A stretch of 64,000 bases of DNA from Streptomyces lanatus (GCF_014655715.1 NZ_BNBM01000003.1:529576-593575), one strand, 5' to 3'. Positions 51,068-60,681 are shown, counted from the stretch's first letter. Notes: generated by a model from the sequence alone, not told the origin. A program made the numbers and translations.

Positions 51068-51400
51068 ATGAAGAAGAGCGTCCTGACCCGCTACCGGGTG
51101 ATGGCCTACGTCACCGCCGTCATGCTGCTCGTGCTGTGCACCTGCATGGTGTTCAAGTACGGCTTCGACATGGGCGAGGACGTCACCTTCGCCGTCTCCC
51201 AGGTCCACGGCTTCCTCTACATCGTCTACCTGATCTTCGCCTTCGACCTCGGCTCCAAGGCGAAGTGGCCGTTCGGCAAGCTGCTGTGGGTGCTGCTCTC
51301 CGGCACGATCCCGCTGGCCGCGTTCTTCGTGGAGCGCAAGGTCACACGCAGCGTGGAACCCCTGGTCAGCGGCCCGGAACCGGCCGTGGCAAACGCCTGA
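51068..51400 (+). CDS. DUF3817 membrane protein (second copy)
   Basis: A 110-residue protein with three membrane segments, including VMAYVTAVMLLVLCTCMVF and VHGFLYIVYLIFAFDLG, and the ending FFVERKV. It is paralogous to the DUF3817 protein at 39846. The ATG at 51068 fits MKKSVLTRYRVMAY. The two copies flank the pigment island. Confidence 0.85.
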   Translation: MKKSVLTRYRVMAYVTAVMLLVLCTCMVFKYGFDMGEDVTFAVSQVHGFLYIVYLIFAFDLGSKAKWPFGKLLWVLLSGTIPLAAFFVERKVTRSVEPLVSGPEPAVANA

Positions 51401-51441
51401 CGACACCGCCGTACGCATCCGTACGGCGGTCTCCCATCGAC

Positions 51442-51465
51442 ATTTACTAGGACGTCCTAGTAAAT
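51442..51465 (+). promoter_or_regulatory. Perfect 24-bp palindromic operator of icmA
   Basis: The half site ATTTACTAGGAC (51442-51453) is followed by its exact reverse complement (51454-51465). It ends 8 bases before the icmA ATG and must overlap promoter or leader sequences, so it most likely binds a repressor. A degenerate copy precedes meaB at 31461-31482. Confidence 0.85.
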
Positions 51466-51473
51466 TCGAAGGT

Positions 51474-53174
51474 ATGGACGCTGACGCCATCGAAGAGGGC
51501 CGCCGCCGCTGGCAGGCCCGGTACGACGCCGCGCGCAAGCGCGACGCAGACTTCACCACGCTCTCCGGGGACCCCGTGGAGCCGGTGTACGGGCCCCGGC
51601 CGGGTGACGAGTACGAGGGCTTCGAGCGGATCGGCTGGCCGGGGGAGTACCCCTACACCCGCGGCCTCTACCCGACCGGCTATCGAGGGCGGACGTGGAC
51701 CATCCGGCAGTTCGCCGGGTTCGGGAACGCCGAGCAGACCAACGAGCGCTACAAGATGATCCTCGGCAACGGCGGAGGCGGTCTCTCCGTCGCCTTCGAC
51801 ATGCCGACGCTCATGGGCCGCGACTCCGACGACCCGCGCTCGCTCGGCGAGGTCGGGCACTGCGGCGTCGCCATCGACTCGGCCGCCGACATGGAGGTCC
51901 TGTTCAAGGACATCCCGCTGGGCGATGTGACGACGTCGATGACGATCAGCGGCCCGGCGGTCCCGGTCTTCTGCATGTACCTCGTCGCGGCGGAGCGCCA
52001 GGGCGTCGACCCGGCCGTCCTCAACGGCACGCTCCAGACCGACATCTTCAAGGAGTACATCGCCCAGAAGGAGTGGCTCTTCCAGCCCGAGCCGCACCTG
52101 CGCCTCATCGGCGACCTCATGGAGCACTGCGCGGCCGGCATCCCCGCCTACAAGCCGCTCTCCGTCTCCGGCTACCACATCCGCGAGGCCGGAGCGACGG
52201 CCGCGCAGGAGCTGGCGTACACGCTCGCGGACGGCTTCGGCTACGTCGAGCTGGGCCTGTCCCGCGGCCTGGACGTGGACGTCTTCGCCCCCGGCCTCTC
52301 CTTCTTCTTCGACGCCCACGTCGATTTCTTCGAGGAGATCGCCAAGTTCCGCGCGGCGCGCAGGATCTGGGCACGCTGGATGCGGGACGTCTACGGCGCC
52401 CGGACCGACAAGGCCCAGTGGCTGCGCTTCCACACCCAGACCGCCGGCGTCTCGCTCACCGCGCAGCAGCCGTACAACAACGTCGTCCGTACGGCCGTGG
52501 AGGCGCTGGCGGCGGTACTCGGCGGCACCAACTCCCTCCACACCAACGCCCTGGACGAGACCCTCGCACTGCCGAGCGAGCAGGCGGCGGAGATCGCGCT
52601 GCGCACGCAACAGGTCCTGATGGAGGAGACCGGCGTCGCCAACGTGGCCGATCCGCTGGGCGGTTCCTGGTTCATCGAGCAGCTGACGGACCGGATAGAG
52701 GCGGACGCGGAGCGGATCTTCGACCAGATAAAGGAGCGGGGCCTGCGCGCGCACCCCGACGGGCAGCACCCCATCGGCCCCATCACCTCCGGCATCCTGC
52801 GCGGCATCGAGGACGGCTGGTTCACCGGCGAGATCGCCGAGTCCGCCTTCCAGTACCAACGGGCACTGGAGAAGGGCGACAAGAGGGTCGTCGGCGTCAA
52901 CGTCCACCACGGCTCGGTGACCGGCGACCTGGAGATCCTCCGCGTCAGCCACGAGGTGGAACGCGAGCAGGTACGGGTCCTGGCCGACCGAAAGACGGGG
53001 CGCGACGACGCGGCGGTGCGCGGGGCGCTGGACTCGATGCTGGATGCCGCGCGGAGTGGGGCCAACATGATCGGGCCGATGCTGGATGCGGTGCGGGCGG
53101 AGGCGACGCTCGGGGAGATCTGCGGGGTGTTGCGGGAGGAGTGGGGGGTTTATACGGAGCCGGCGGGGTTCTGA
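51474..53174 (+). CDS. icmA: Isobutyryl-CoA mutase large subunit IcmA
   Basis: A 566-residue B12-dependent mutase barrel that interconverts isobutyryl-CoA and n-butyryl-CoA. It lacks the C-terminal cobalamin-binding domain, so a separate small subunit (IcmB) is needed and is not in the window. Specificity residues are Phe80 (RQFAGF) and Gln198 (YIAQKEW), as in IcmA; methylmalonyl-CoA mutases have Tyr and Arg at these sites. It has the same length as known IcmA. The palindrome upstream and meaB at 31.5 kb tie the two together. Confidence 0.93.
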   Translation: MDADAIEEGRRRWQARYDAARKRDADFTTLSGDPVEPVYGPRPGDEYEGFERIGWPGEYPYTRGLYPTGYRGRTWTIRQFAGFGNAEQTNERYKMILGNGGGGLSVAFDMPTLMGRDSDDPRSLGEVGHCGVAIDSAADMEVLFKDIPLGDVTTSMTISGPAVPVFCMYLVAAERQGVDPAVLNGTLQTDIFKEYIAQKEWLFQPEPHLRLIGDLMEHCAAGIPAYKPLSVSGYHIREAGATAAQELAYTLADGFGYVELGLSRGLDVDVFAPGLSFFFDAHVDFFEEIAKFRAARRIWARWMRDVYGARTDKAQWLRFHTQTAGVSLTAQQPYNNVVRTAVEALAAVLGGTNSLHTNALDETLALPSEQAAEIALRTQQVLMEETGVANVADPLGGSWFIEQLTDRIEADAERIFDQIKERGLRAHPDGQHPIGPITSGILRGIEDGWFTGEIAESAFQYQRALEKGDKRVVGVNVHHGSVTGDLEILRVSHEVEREQVRVLADRKTGRDDAAVRGALDSMLDAARSGANMIGPMLDAVRAEATLGEICGVLREEWGVYTEPAGF

Positions 53175-53192
53175 GAGGTAATCGTTCACAGT

Positions 53193-53208
53193 TGTCACAC
53201 AAGTGACA
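53193..53208 (+). promoter_or_regulatory. Inverted repeat upstream of the toxin gene
   Basis: TGTCAC (53193-53198), ACAA, GTGACA (53203-53208). It lies 138 bp before the toxin ATG, close to TAAATT. It could be an operator; its spacing does not fit the standard CRP consensus. Confidence 0.4.
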
Positions 53209-53345
53209 TCTAAATTCCTTGTCCTGCACCCGACACCTATGCCTATGGTGATCGCCGCGCCGGACGGAGCAGACCACTCCGTCACCTACGAGCGCGTCGA
53301 TCGGCGACCGGGAGTACACCGTCGCCGCGGGGAGGACAGACCACC

Positions 53346-56300
53346 ATGCCGAGACGTCGGCTCTTCACCCATGCCCTTTTCAGACCGGGGCCCCTCGCGT
53401 CCCTGCTCACCTCGGGCGTCGCGGTGGCCCTGCTCGGGGGCCTTGCCGTCCAGCCGGATCTGCTGAATCGGTACGCCCAGGACGATGTCGTGCCTGTGGC
53501 GGACAGCTACGACGGGTTCGACACGGAGGCCGCCGAGCAGATCCGGCAGGACCAGTGCCTGCTCGGCGAGATGCTGCGGATGGGCGGGCCCGCGACGTCC
53601 GCCGTCGCGCAGGACGGGCTCAACCAGGCGCCGGAGAAGCTGCGTGAGGCGGCGAACCCGAAGTATTGGGAGGAGACGCCGCTGGCCCTGGCGTTCGAGA
53701 AGGACAGGGACGCCGCCCATAAGGAAGGGACGGCGATCCACGACCACCTCCGGGACTTTCAGATCAATGGTCTGCCCACGCCCAGTGGCTTCCAGTCGTC
53801 GGCCGACTTCGAGTGGCCGCCGGGGACCAGCGCGGACCCCCGCCCGACGTTCTTCCAGCAGACCGGCCTGTCCAACTGGATCTGGGAGCAGTTCTGGAAG
53901 AACGAGGGGGACCTCTACGAGGACCCGACCGCGAAGGCCGACGACGCCACGGTCAATGCGGTCAAGGACCTCGGCACCCCGTTGTACGGCGAGAAGCCCT
54001 ACGACCCGAACCTTCCGTCCGAGGAGCGGGAACGGCAGTACAACGAAAAGCGGGCGTTCGAGGACCTGGTCGACACCCACCGCGATGCGGGCGAGGGCGC
54101 CGATGACATGCGCCTCTTCCTCTCCTCCGGCGGCTTCCCCCGCACCGCTCCCGAGCCGGGCAGCGTCGAATACCGCATCGCGGTTGAGGATCTGAAGACC
54201 CGGTTCGCCTCCTGTGCCTGGCGTACGCCCATCGACCCGAACAAGGTCCTCGGCAAGGAGGTCGCCACCGCGTCCGCCGAGTGGCAGCAGGAGATCGCGG
54301 CGCAGGCCACCCAGCGCAACCAGATCCTGACCGCCAACCGCTCCGCCACCAAGGCTCTTGCCACCGGCTCCAAGGCGCTGGGCGAGATGCTGGGTCAGTC
54401 CTGGCGCGCCGACCACCTGGTCCGCTGGCAGGACTACTGGTCGGCCGGTGGCCCTGGTTGGATCGGCACCAGCCCGTTCGTCGTGCACGCCAACGGGTCC
54501 TCCGGCAAGTGCCTGGACGTGGCAGGTGCCAAGAAGGACAACGGCACGCCGGTGCAGATCTACACCTGCAACGGCAGCGCCGCCCAGAAGTGGCAGATCT
54601 CCGGCGACAGGCTGGTCAACGACAACTCGGGCAAATGCCTGACCGTCAAGGGCGGCGCGAACACCAACGGCACGGCCGTGGTGATCATGCCCTGCACCAG
54701 CGGCGTCTCCCAGAAGTGGGAATACGGCACCCACGGAACGTCCCGCCTGTACAACCCGGCTACCAAGAACTGCCTCGACCTGGCGACGTACAACAACGGC
54801 CAGGACGGCCGGATGTGGGACTGCACCGGCAAGGCCCCGCAGAAGTTCGACGTCGTCCCCTCCGGTCACCAGGGCACCGACGACCTCGACTACCCGACCA
54901 AGGCCCAGTTCGACCGGGTGAAGTCGGACATCACCAAGGCCCAGACCGAGTCGAAGAAGCAGCTCGACCTGCTCAAGACGCAGGTCACGGCGGCGAAGAC
55001 GGCCGCCACGACGACGGACACCGCCACGCAGGCCGCGTACGGCATCGCCGACAAGGCGGGTGCCCCCAGGGGCCGTGGGCTGCTCGTCGGCCAGCAGAAG
55101 GCGCAGGTCACCAAGGCGTCGTCGGCGGCACTGGAGGCGCTGTCCAAGGCCGGTGACACGGCGTACGCCGCGACTCGCGCCGCCGCCAGTGACTCCGCGA
55201 CCGTCGCCGCCCGAGCCCTGACGCAGGCCGCCCAGTCGAAGGCGGCGTTCCGTACGGCTGCCGCCAACGAGGCCCGTGCGCAGGCGAAGGCCGCCGCCGA
55301 GGCCGCCGCGGTCCAGGCGAACGAGGCCAAGGCCGCCCGTGACCTCGCCAAGACCAAGCTGGCCGAGACGCAGAAGGCCGAGGCCGACGCGAAGGCGGCA
55401 GCCGCCACCGCGCACGCCAAGCGGCTCTCCGCGGAGGCGGAGGAGGCCACGGCGAAGGCGGAGAAGGAGACCGCCGCAGCCAAGCAGGCCGAGGCCGCCC
55501 GGCACAAGGAGAACGCCCAGGGCTACGCCAAGACGGCCACCGAGGCCAAGGGCCGCGCCGAGACGGCCGAGTCCACCGCCCGCCAGAAGCGTCAGGACGC
55601 GGAGGCCGCGCGGGACCGGGCGAAGGGCAAGCGGGACGACGCGTGGGACGCCGAGAGCAAGGCGAAAGCGGCGCGCGCCAAGGCCGATGCCAAGGACGCC
55701 TACGCCGAGGCACACGAGTCGGCCTCCGATGCCAAGGAGTCCCGGGCAGCGGCCGACGACGCCGACAAGGCGGCCGGCGAGGCCGAATCGGCCGCGACAT
55801 CGGCCCGTTCCGAGGCGAACGCGGCGACCAAGGCCGCGGCCGACGCGGACGCCGCAGCCACGCGCGCGGAGGCAGCCGCCCAGCGGGCCCGCTCCGACGC
55901 GGACGACGCCCAGGCCGCCAAGCTGAAGGCGGACGCCGCCGTGAAGACGGCGACGAGCGCCGCCGCGGAGGCCATCAAGGCCTCCCAGACCGCCGCCTCC
56001 GCCGCCCGCACCGCGGTCAAGCTGGCCGACGACGCGGAGAAGGACGCCGCCAAGGCCAAGGCGCAGGCCGACGCGGCGAAGGCCGAGGCCGCCAAGGCGG
56101 TCGCGGGAGCGGCCGACGCCGCCGGTCACGCCTACACCACCGCCCAGGCCGCGGAGGACGCCGGCAACGCCGCCCAGCAGGTGGCTGCCCCGGCCAACGA
56201 CGCGATCCAGCTCGGCTCGCAGTACATCACCACCGACTCGGCCGCGGGTCTCGCCGTATTGGCGGGCCAGTCGTCGAAGACGATCGCCGAGCAGCAGCAG

Positions 56301-57815
56301 GCGGTCGCCGAGGCGCACGCCGCCAACGCCAAGAAGAACGCCGATCAGGCACAGAGCCTCGCGAACGCGGCGACCGGTGACGCCAAGGCCGCGTACACGC
56401 TGGCCGCGGAGGCAGCCGGCTTCGCGGCGGACGCCCGTAAGTCGGCGAAGGAGGCGCTCGGTTACGCCGCCGAGGCGGCCAAGTACGCCGCGGCCGCGCA
56501 GGCTTCACTGGCCCGCACCATCGAGTACGACCGCCAGGCCACTGTGGACGCCGCAGCCGCCGACAAGGCGGCCGGCCGCGCCGAGGGTTACGCCTCCGAC
56601 GCCCGCTCCTCCGCCGACCAGGCGGCCCTGGACGCAGAAGCCGCCCGCACGGCCGCCTCCGAGGCCGAGCAGGCCGCGAAGGACGCCCGAGCGGCGGCGA
56701 CCCGCGCCGACGCCGAGGCCGACGCGGCGGAGGAGGCTGCGAAGGACGCCCAGAAGTACGCGGATTCGGCACAGGAGGCGGCCGACGAGGCCGCGCGCAA
56801 GGAGGCGAACCAGGTCGTCCAGGACGGCGCCGGAACCGGCGTCGGCGGTGTCTTCTACATCGTTGACAAGATCACCGAGGCGGGCCCGGCCAAACAGCTC
56901 AACGAGTGTGTCTACACGCTCGACGGCTGCACCGTCACGTATGAGCTGCACCTCGATGTCACCGTCAGTTACTACTACTGTGCCAACCCGGATGTACCCG
57001 CCACCGAGGCCGGCTGCCCGAAGCCGGACACGATGTTCCTCGGCACAGAGACGTTGAAGGACCAGACCAACAACTGGACCCATCACTTCACCTTCGGGCA
57101 GATCACCAAGATCGGCTGGCAGAACCTCTTCGGGGAGAAGGTCGGCGCGGTCCTGTACGAGGTTGTGCTGGGCGATGCCGCCCGGTGTTACCACGGCGAC
57201 AAGTCCAGTTGTGCCTGGGCCGCCGCGATCCTCGTACCGCCGTCGGTCGCCACGAAGCTCGCGGAGGCCGCCAAGCTCGCCACGAGGGCTGAACGTGCCA
57301 TCAAGACCGGTGAGGACGCTGCGCAGGTACTCGCGGACCTGAAGAAGATCTACGGGGAGAAGGGCGCCGCCATGGTCGGCGACGCCACGAGCGAGGCCGG
57401 CCTGGCACTGCGTATCGCGGCTGCCGTGGCGGAACGAGCCAAGATCCACCGTGGCACGCTCGACCCCAAGCTGCTGGACCGGCTCAAGGACGCCGGCGTG
57501 AAGTTCAACAGAGCGGACACGATCTGGGTGATCGAGTACGCCAAGCCCGGCGTGCCCCTCGCCTGGCTTGAAAAGGGCAACGTCAATGCGGGCCTCACCC
57601 ATATCGCCTTCCGGCACGCGGGAGAGTTCGCGAACGCGGGCGTCCGAGTGGAGGACATCCCCGCTCTCGTGAAGACAGCCCTCACCGAGGGCACGCGGGT
57701 CGGCACCCAGGGAGCCGGAAGGCCGATCTTCGAGGTCGTCTTCCAGGGCAAGACCCAGCGGGTGGCCGTTAGCGTGGGCGACAACGGCTATGTGATCGGA
57801 GCGAACATCGCATGA
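53346..57815 (+). CDS. Polymorphic-toxin-like exported protein with ricin-type lectin domain
   Basis: A 1489-residue protein. An N-terminal basic/hydrophobic export segment (residues 1-36) precedes an acidic region (45-370). A ricin-B lectin domain spans 378-505, with QxW/F motifs at 415, 456 and 499. An Ala-rich coiled coil covers about 515-1158. A Cys-containing beta-like domain (about 1160-1270) and a hydrophobic pretoxin-like helix follow. The last 120 residues form a separate domain with His1419, Arg1423 and His1424 (LTHIAFRHAGEF) and end VGDNGYVIGANIA, reminiscent of BECR-fold RNase toxins. The gene overlaps the next by 4 bp. Toxin identity is inference from architecture. Confidence 0.82.
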   Translation: MPRRRLFTHALFRPGPLASLLTSGVAVALLGGLAVQPDLLNRYAQDDVVPVADSYDGFDTEAAEQIRQDQCLLGEMLRMGGPATSAVAQDGLNQAPEKLREAANPKYWEETPLALAFEKDRDAAHKEGTAIHDHLRDFQINGLPTPSGFQSSADFEWPPGTSADPRPTFFQQTGLSNWIWEQFWKNEGDLYEDPTAKADDATVNAVKDLGTPLYGEKPYDPNLPSEERERQYNEKRAFEDLVDTHRDAGEGADDMRLFLSSGGFPRTAPEPGSVEYRIAVEDLKTRFASCAWRTPIDPNKVLGKEVATASAEWQQEIAAQATQRNQILTANRSATKALATGSKALGEMLGQSWRADHLVRWQDYWSAGGPGWIGTSPFVVHANGSSGKCLDVAGAKKDNGTPVQIYTCNGSAAQKWQISGDRLVNDNSGKCLTVKGGANTNGTAVVIMPCTSGVSQKWEYGTHGTSRLYNPATKNCLDLATYNNGQDGRMWDCTGKAPQKFDVVPSGHQGTDDLDYPTKAQFDRVKSDITKAQTESKKQLDLLKTQVTAAKTAATTTDTATQAAYGIADKAGAPRGRGLLVGQQKAQVTKASSAALEALSKAGDTAYAATRAAASDSATVAARALTQAAQSKAAFRTAAANEARAQAKAAAEAAAVQANEAKAARDLAKTKLAETQKAEADAKAAAATAHAKRLSAEAEEATAKAEKETAAAKQAEAARHKENAQGYAKTATEAKGRAETAESTARQKRQDAEAARDRAKGKRDDAWDAESKAKAARAKADAKDAYAEAHESASDAKESRAAADDADKAAGEAESAATSARSEANAATKAAADADAAATRAEAAAQRARSDADDAQAAKLKADAAVKTATSAAAEAIKASQTAASAARTAVKLADDAEKDAAKAKAQADAAKAEAAKAVAGAADAAGHAYTTAQAAEDAGNAAQQVAAPANDAIQLGSQYITTDSAAGLAVLAGQSSKTIAEQQQAVAEAHAANAKKNADQAQSLANAATGDAKAAYTLAAEAAGFAADARKSAKEALGYAAEAAKYAAAAQASLARTIEYDRQATVDAAAADKAAGRAEGYASDARSSADQAALDAEAARTAASEAEQAAKDARAAATRADAEADAAEEAAKDAQKYADSAQEAADEAARKEANQVVQDGAGTGVGGVFYIVDKITEAGPAKQLNECVYTLDGCTVTYELHLDVTVSYYYCANPDVPATEAGCPKPDTMFLGTETLKDQTNNWTHHFTFGQITKIGWQNLFGEKVGAVLYEVVLGDAARCYHGDKSSCAWAAAILVPPSVATKLAEAAKLATRAERAIKTGEDAAQVLADLKKIYGEKGAAMVGDATSEAGLALRIAAAVAERAKIHRGTLDPKLLDRLKDAGVKFNRADTIWVIEYAKPGVPLAWLEKGNVNAGLTHIAFRHAGEFANAGVRVEDIPALVKTALTEGTRVGTQGAGRPIFEVVFQGKTQRVAVSVGDNGYVIGANIA

Positions 57816-58555
57816 CCCTCGAGGAACCGCGGCACATACTCGTGCACGCCAGGGGCGAGCCATCGCCCCTATACGAGCCGCAGGATGCCGAGGCTCACGA
57901 CGACCTCGGCGACTTCACGCGCAACGTCCCGCTGGACGAAGCCCGGCTCGGCCTGCCCGAGGAGCTGGTTGACGTGCTGCGCTCCTGGTCGCTGGCCCGC
58001 CCGCCGGAGGGCTTCGTCTCCCGCTCGGACCTGCGGGGGCACGTCAAGCGGGGCCTGGCGATCGCCCAGCGACTGGCCCGGTATCTGGGGCCATCATGGG
58101 TGGTGCGCTACTGGGACGAGCGCCACAGGTCGGCGAAGTGGGTGTGCTGGGGCTGCGACCGCCTGCATTGGGAACGCGACAGCCACGGCACGCCACCACA
58201 CCCCGTTCACCTCACAGTCGAAGGCGAGTACAAATTCGGACCGCTGCGCTCCGAGGGGTTCGGGGACTTCTTCCCGGACGATCCCGCTGCCGCGCTGGAC
58301 TTGTCCGACGGGCTGGTCTCCTCCCTCTACGCATGGGCGGACGGGATCGACACCACCTTGGATCTGGACCTGCGTGACCGGGAGGACGGAAAGTACGACG
58401 CCGAGTGGGAACGGTTGTTCCGCGAAGGGGTGGAGCTGGCGAGGCGGGTGGCGCACGAGCTCGGTCCCGCCCGAACGGTGACTTATAAGGGTGTGGCCCA
58501 TGGTGGTCTCGCCGCGCTGACTTCGGTCACCTGGCAGGGAGACCGTCAGATGTAG
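57812..58555 (+). CDS. Candidate immunity protein
   Basis: A 247-residue soluble protein, acidic overall, coupled to the toxin by an ATGA overlap. It has a WVCWGCDRLHW motif and no signal peptide or recognisable enzyme domain. Position and size fit a cognate immunity protein neutralising the toxin's C-terminal domain in the cytoplasm. No family was recognised, so this is inference from context. Confidence 0.75.
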   Translation: MTLEEPRHILVHARGEPSPLYEPQDAEAHDDLGDFTRNVPLDEARLGLPEELVDVLRSWSLARPPEGFVSRSDLRGHVKRGLAIAQRLARYLGPSWVVRYWDERHRSAKWVCWGCDRLHWERDSHGTPPHPVHLTVEGEYKFGPLRSEGFGDFFPDDPAAALDLSDGLVSSLYAWADGIDTTLDLDLRDREDGKYDAEWERLFREGVELARRVAHELGPARTVTYKGVAHGGLAALTSVTWQGDRQM

Positions 58556-58728
58556 TCACGAGCCGAACACCGATGGTGGGGCGGACGGAAGATATCCCGG
58601 CCCCATCATCCGGCCCCTCTTCGACCACCGCTATCGCATGTGGCTTGACCGCTCGCGGCGCTGGGGCGCGAGTACGTGGGTACGGGCATCGACGACGACC
58701 TGACCGACGGCGTGAACGGCAACGGGCA

Positions 58729-59352
58729 TCAGGCCGTCGCGGATGCCGTCAGGCCGTTCAACAGGAGTCCGGCGAAACTGTGTGCCCAGTCCGTGTCGAC
58801 GGGCTCGGCGCTCACCAGGGCCCGGTGCACCACCGCGCCCGCGATCACGTCGAAGATCAGGTCCGCCGTGCGTGCCGACTCCGAAGGGTCCGGCTCCGGC
58901 GGGAGCTCGCCGCGGGCCTGGGCTCTGCTCCGGCCCTCCAGGACCAGGCACTTCTGGCGGTCCACGATCGACTCGCGGATTCGTTGCCGCAGGGCATCGT
59001 CCCGCGTCGACTCGGCCACCACCGCCATCAACCCGCTCCTCGCTTCCGGCCGGGCGAGAATCGTCGCGAACTGCAGCACCACACCCTCGATGTCCGCGGC
59101 CAGACTGCCCCGGTCCGGCAGTTCGAGTTCGTCGAAGAGTTCCGCCACCGCGTCCACGACCAGCTCGTTCTTGCCGGGCCAGCGTCGATAGAGCGTCGTC
59201 TTTGCAACCCCGGCGCGGGTTGCGACGTCCCCCAAGGTGAGCTTGGACCACCCCAGCTCGACCAGCGCGTCCCTCGTCGCGGCCAGGATCGCCGTGTCCG
59301 CGGTGGCGCTGCGCGGGCGTCCGGGACGGGAGGCGGCGGTGCGGCTCTGCAT
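58729..59352 (-). CDS. TetR family transcriptional regulator
   Basis: A 207-residue regulator. The helix-turn-helix lies at about 17-62 (AILAATRDALVELGWSKLTL and ATRAGVAKTTLYRRWPGKNE). The ATG at 59352 is used. An inverted repeat at 59437-59453 lies upstream and is a likely autoregulatory site. No efflux or enzyme gene sits next to it, so its target is unknown. Confidence 0.9.
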   Translation of the reverse strand: MQSRTAASRPGRPRSATADTAILAATRDALVELGWSKLTLGDVATRAGVAKTTLYRRWPGKNELVVDAVAELFDELELPDRGSLAADIEGVVLQFATILARPEARSGLMAVVAESTRDDALRQRIRESIVDRQKCLVLEGRSRAQARGELPPEPDPSESARTADLIFDVIAGAVVHRALVSAEPVDTDWAHSFAGLLLNGLTASATA

Positions 59353-59436
59353 CCCCTGACCATAACCGGGTGGTTCGTGTGTGGTCGTGAGGGAGATCAC
59401 GGGTGCGGGGTGTTCGCGGGGGTCGTCATGCCATTA

Positions 59437-59453
59437 CGCTACGACTCGTAGCG
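59437..59453. promoter_or_regulatory. Candidate TetR operator
   Basis: CGCTACG (59437-59443), ACT, CGTAGCG (59447-59453) is a perfect inverted repeat. It lies 85 bp before the TetR start and 112 bp before the thioredoxin-TPR start. Confidence 0.55.
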
Positions 59454-59564
59454 AAAGCGATGACCACAGGCGTGGGGTGGGGACCCGGCGCCGCGTACGA
59501 CTGAGCCGGACCGGCTTTTCGACCAGTTTTCACACACGCGCGCCCGACGGGGGAGGATAGACGC

Positions 59565-60545
59565 ATGCAGCCACGGAACATGTCCATGAGCGGAGTCGTC
59601 GACCTCGCCGCGGTGAAGGCGGCCCAGGAGGCCAAGGCGAAGGCGGAGCAGGCGCGTGCCGAGGCCGCCCGGCAGGGCGGGGGCGCGGGAGGCGTGTCGC
59701 CTGCCGATCTCGTCATCGACGTCGACGAGGCCGGATTCGAGCGCGACGTCCTGCAGCGCTCCACCGAGGTGCCCGTCGTCATCGACTTCTGGGCCGAGTG
59801 GTGCCAGCCCTGCAAGCAGCTGAGCCCGGTGCTGGAGCGCCTCGCCGTCGAGTACAACGGCCGCTTCCTCCTCGCCAAGATCGACGTCGACGCCAACCAG
59901 ATGCTGATGCAGCAGTTCGGCGTGCAGGGCATCCCCGCCGTGTTCGCCGTCGTAGCCGGACAGGCGCTGCCGCTCTTCCAGGGCGCGGCCGGTGAGGCGC
60001 AGATCCGCGAGACGCTGGATCAGCTGGTCACCGTAGCCGAGCAGCGGTTCGGTCTGACCGGTCTGACGGTGGACCCGGACGCCGAGCCGGGGGGTGCCGC
60101 CGAGGCCGCTCCCGCGGCGCCGGCCGGTCCGTACGACGCCCTCCTCGAAGCCGCCGTACAGGCCCTGGACGCGGGCGACTTCGGCGGTGCCGTCCAGGCG
60201 TACAAGAACGTGCTCGCCGAGGATCCGGCGAACTCGGAGGCCAAACTCGGGCTCGCCCAGGCCGAGTTGCTCCAGCGGGTGCAGGGTGCCGACCCGCAGC
60301 AGGTGCGCAAGGACGCCGCCGAGAAGCCGACGGACGTCCAGGCGCAGATCACCGCCGCCGACCTGGATCTGGTGGGCGGTCATGTCGAGGACGCCTTCGG
60401 GCGGCTCATCGAGACCGTGCGGCGCACCGTGGGTGATGACCGGGACACCGTACGGCTTCGACTGCTGGAGCTGTTCGAGGTCGTGGGCGGCGAGGACCCG
60501 CGGGTGGCGGCGGCGCGCAGGGCGTTGGCGCGTGCCTTGTTCTGA
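59565..60545 (+). CDS. Thioredoxin-TPR protein (YbbN/CnoX-like)
   Basis: A 326-residue protein. A thioredoxin domain (about 50-155) has an active site W79-CQPC-K, that is Cys80 and Cys83. A TPR-like helical domain fills residues 190-326. Such chaperedoxins protect proteins during oxidative stress and bind chaperonin partners. The N-terminal 45 residues are Ala/Lys-rich. ATG 59565 is used; an internal ATG at residue 6 or 8 is possible. Confidence 0.92.
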   Translation: MQPRNMSMSGVVDLAAVKAAQEAKAKAEQARAEAARQGGGAGGVSPADLVIDVDEAGFERDVLQRSTEVPVVIDFWAEWCQPCKQLSPVLERLAVEYNGRFLLAKIDVDANQMLMQQFGVQGIPAVFAVVAGQALPLFQGAAGEAQIRETLDQLVTVAEQRFGLTGLTVDPDAEPGGAAEAAPAAPAGPYDALLEAAVQALDAGDFGGAVQAYKNVLAEDPANSEAKLGLAQAELLQRVQGADPQQVRKDAAEKPTDVQAQITAADLDLVGGHVEDAFGRLIETVRRTVGDDRDTVRLRLLELFEVVGGEDPRVAAARRALARALF

Positions 60546-60640
60546 CCTGTTTGCGAGCGGGGCGGCGGCCCTGTTCTGACCAGTGACTAAACGCGCAGTC
60601 TCGTGTTGCGCGAGTGAAAGATTTGTCGACAGAGCATCAT

Positions 60641-60680
60641 TGCGGCCGTGCTTTACCAAATCTTGGTAATCACGGCCGCA
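60641..60680. promoter_or_regulatory. Nested 40-bp imperfect palindrome
   Basis: Outer arms TGCGGCCGTG (60641-60650) and CACGGCCGCA (60671-60680). Inner arms TTACCAA (60653-60659) and TTGGTAA (60663-60669) around ATC. The two-base against one-base bulge breaks perfect symmetry. It could end the thioredoxin transcript or be a regulator site. Confidence 0.65.
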
Positions 60681-60681
60681 G

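Noticed and set aside
51474..53174. Methylmalonyl-CoA mutase
   Set aside because: Phe80 and Gln198 and the lack of a B12-binding domain identify isobutyryl-CoA mutase large subunit instead.
53193..53208. CRP-type cAMP receptor site
   Set aside because: The half site TGTCAC with a 4-nt centre does not fit the TGTGA-N6-TCACA consensus.
53286..56318. 1010-codon antisense open frame under the toxin gene
   Set aside because: It is composed of Gly/Arg/Leu low complexity generated by the Ala-rich coiled coil on the other strand; no start context.
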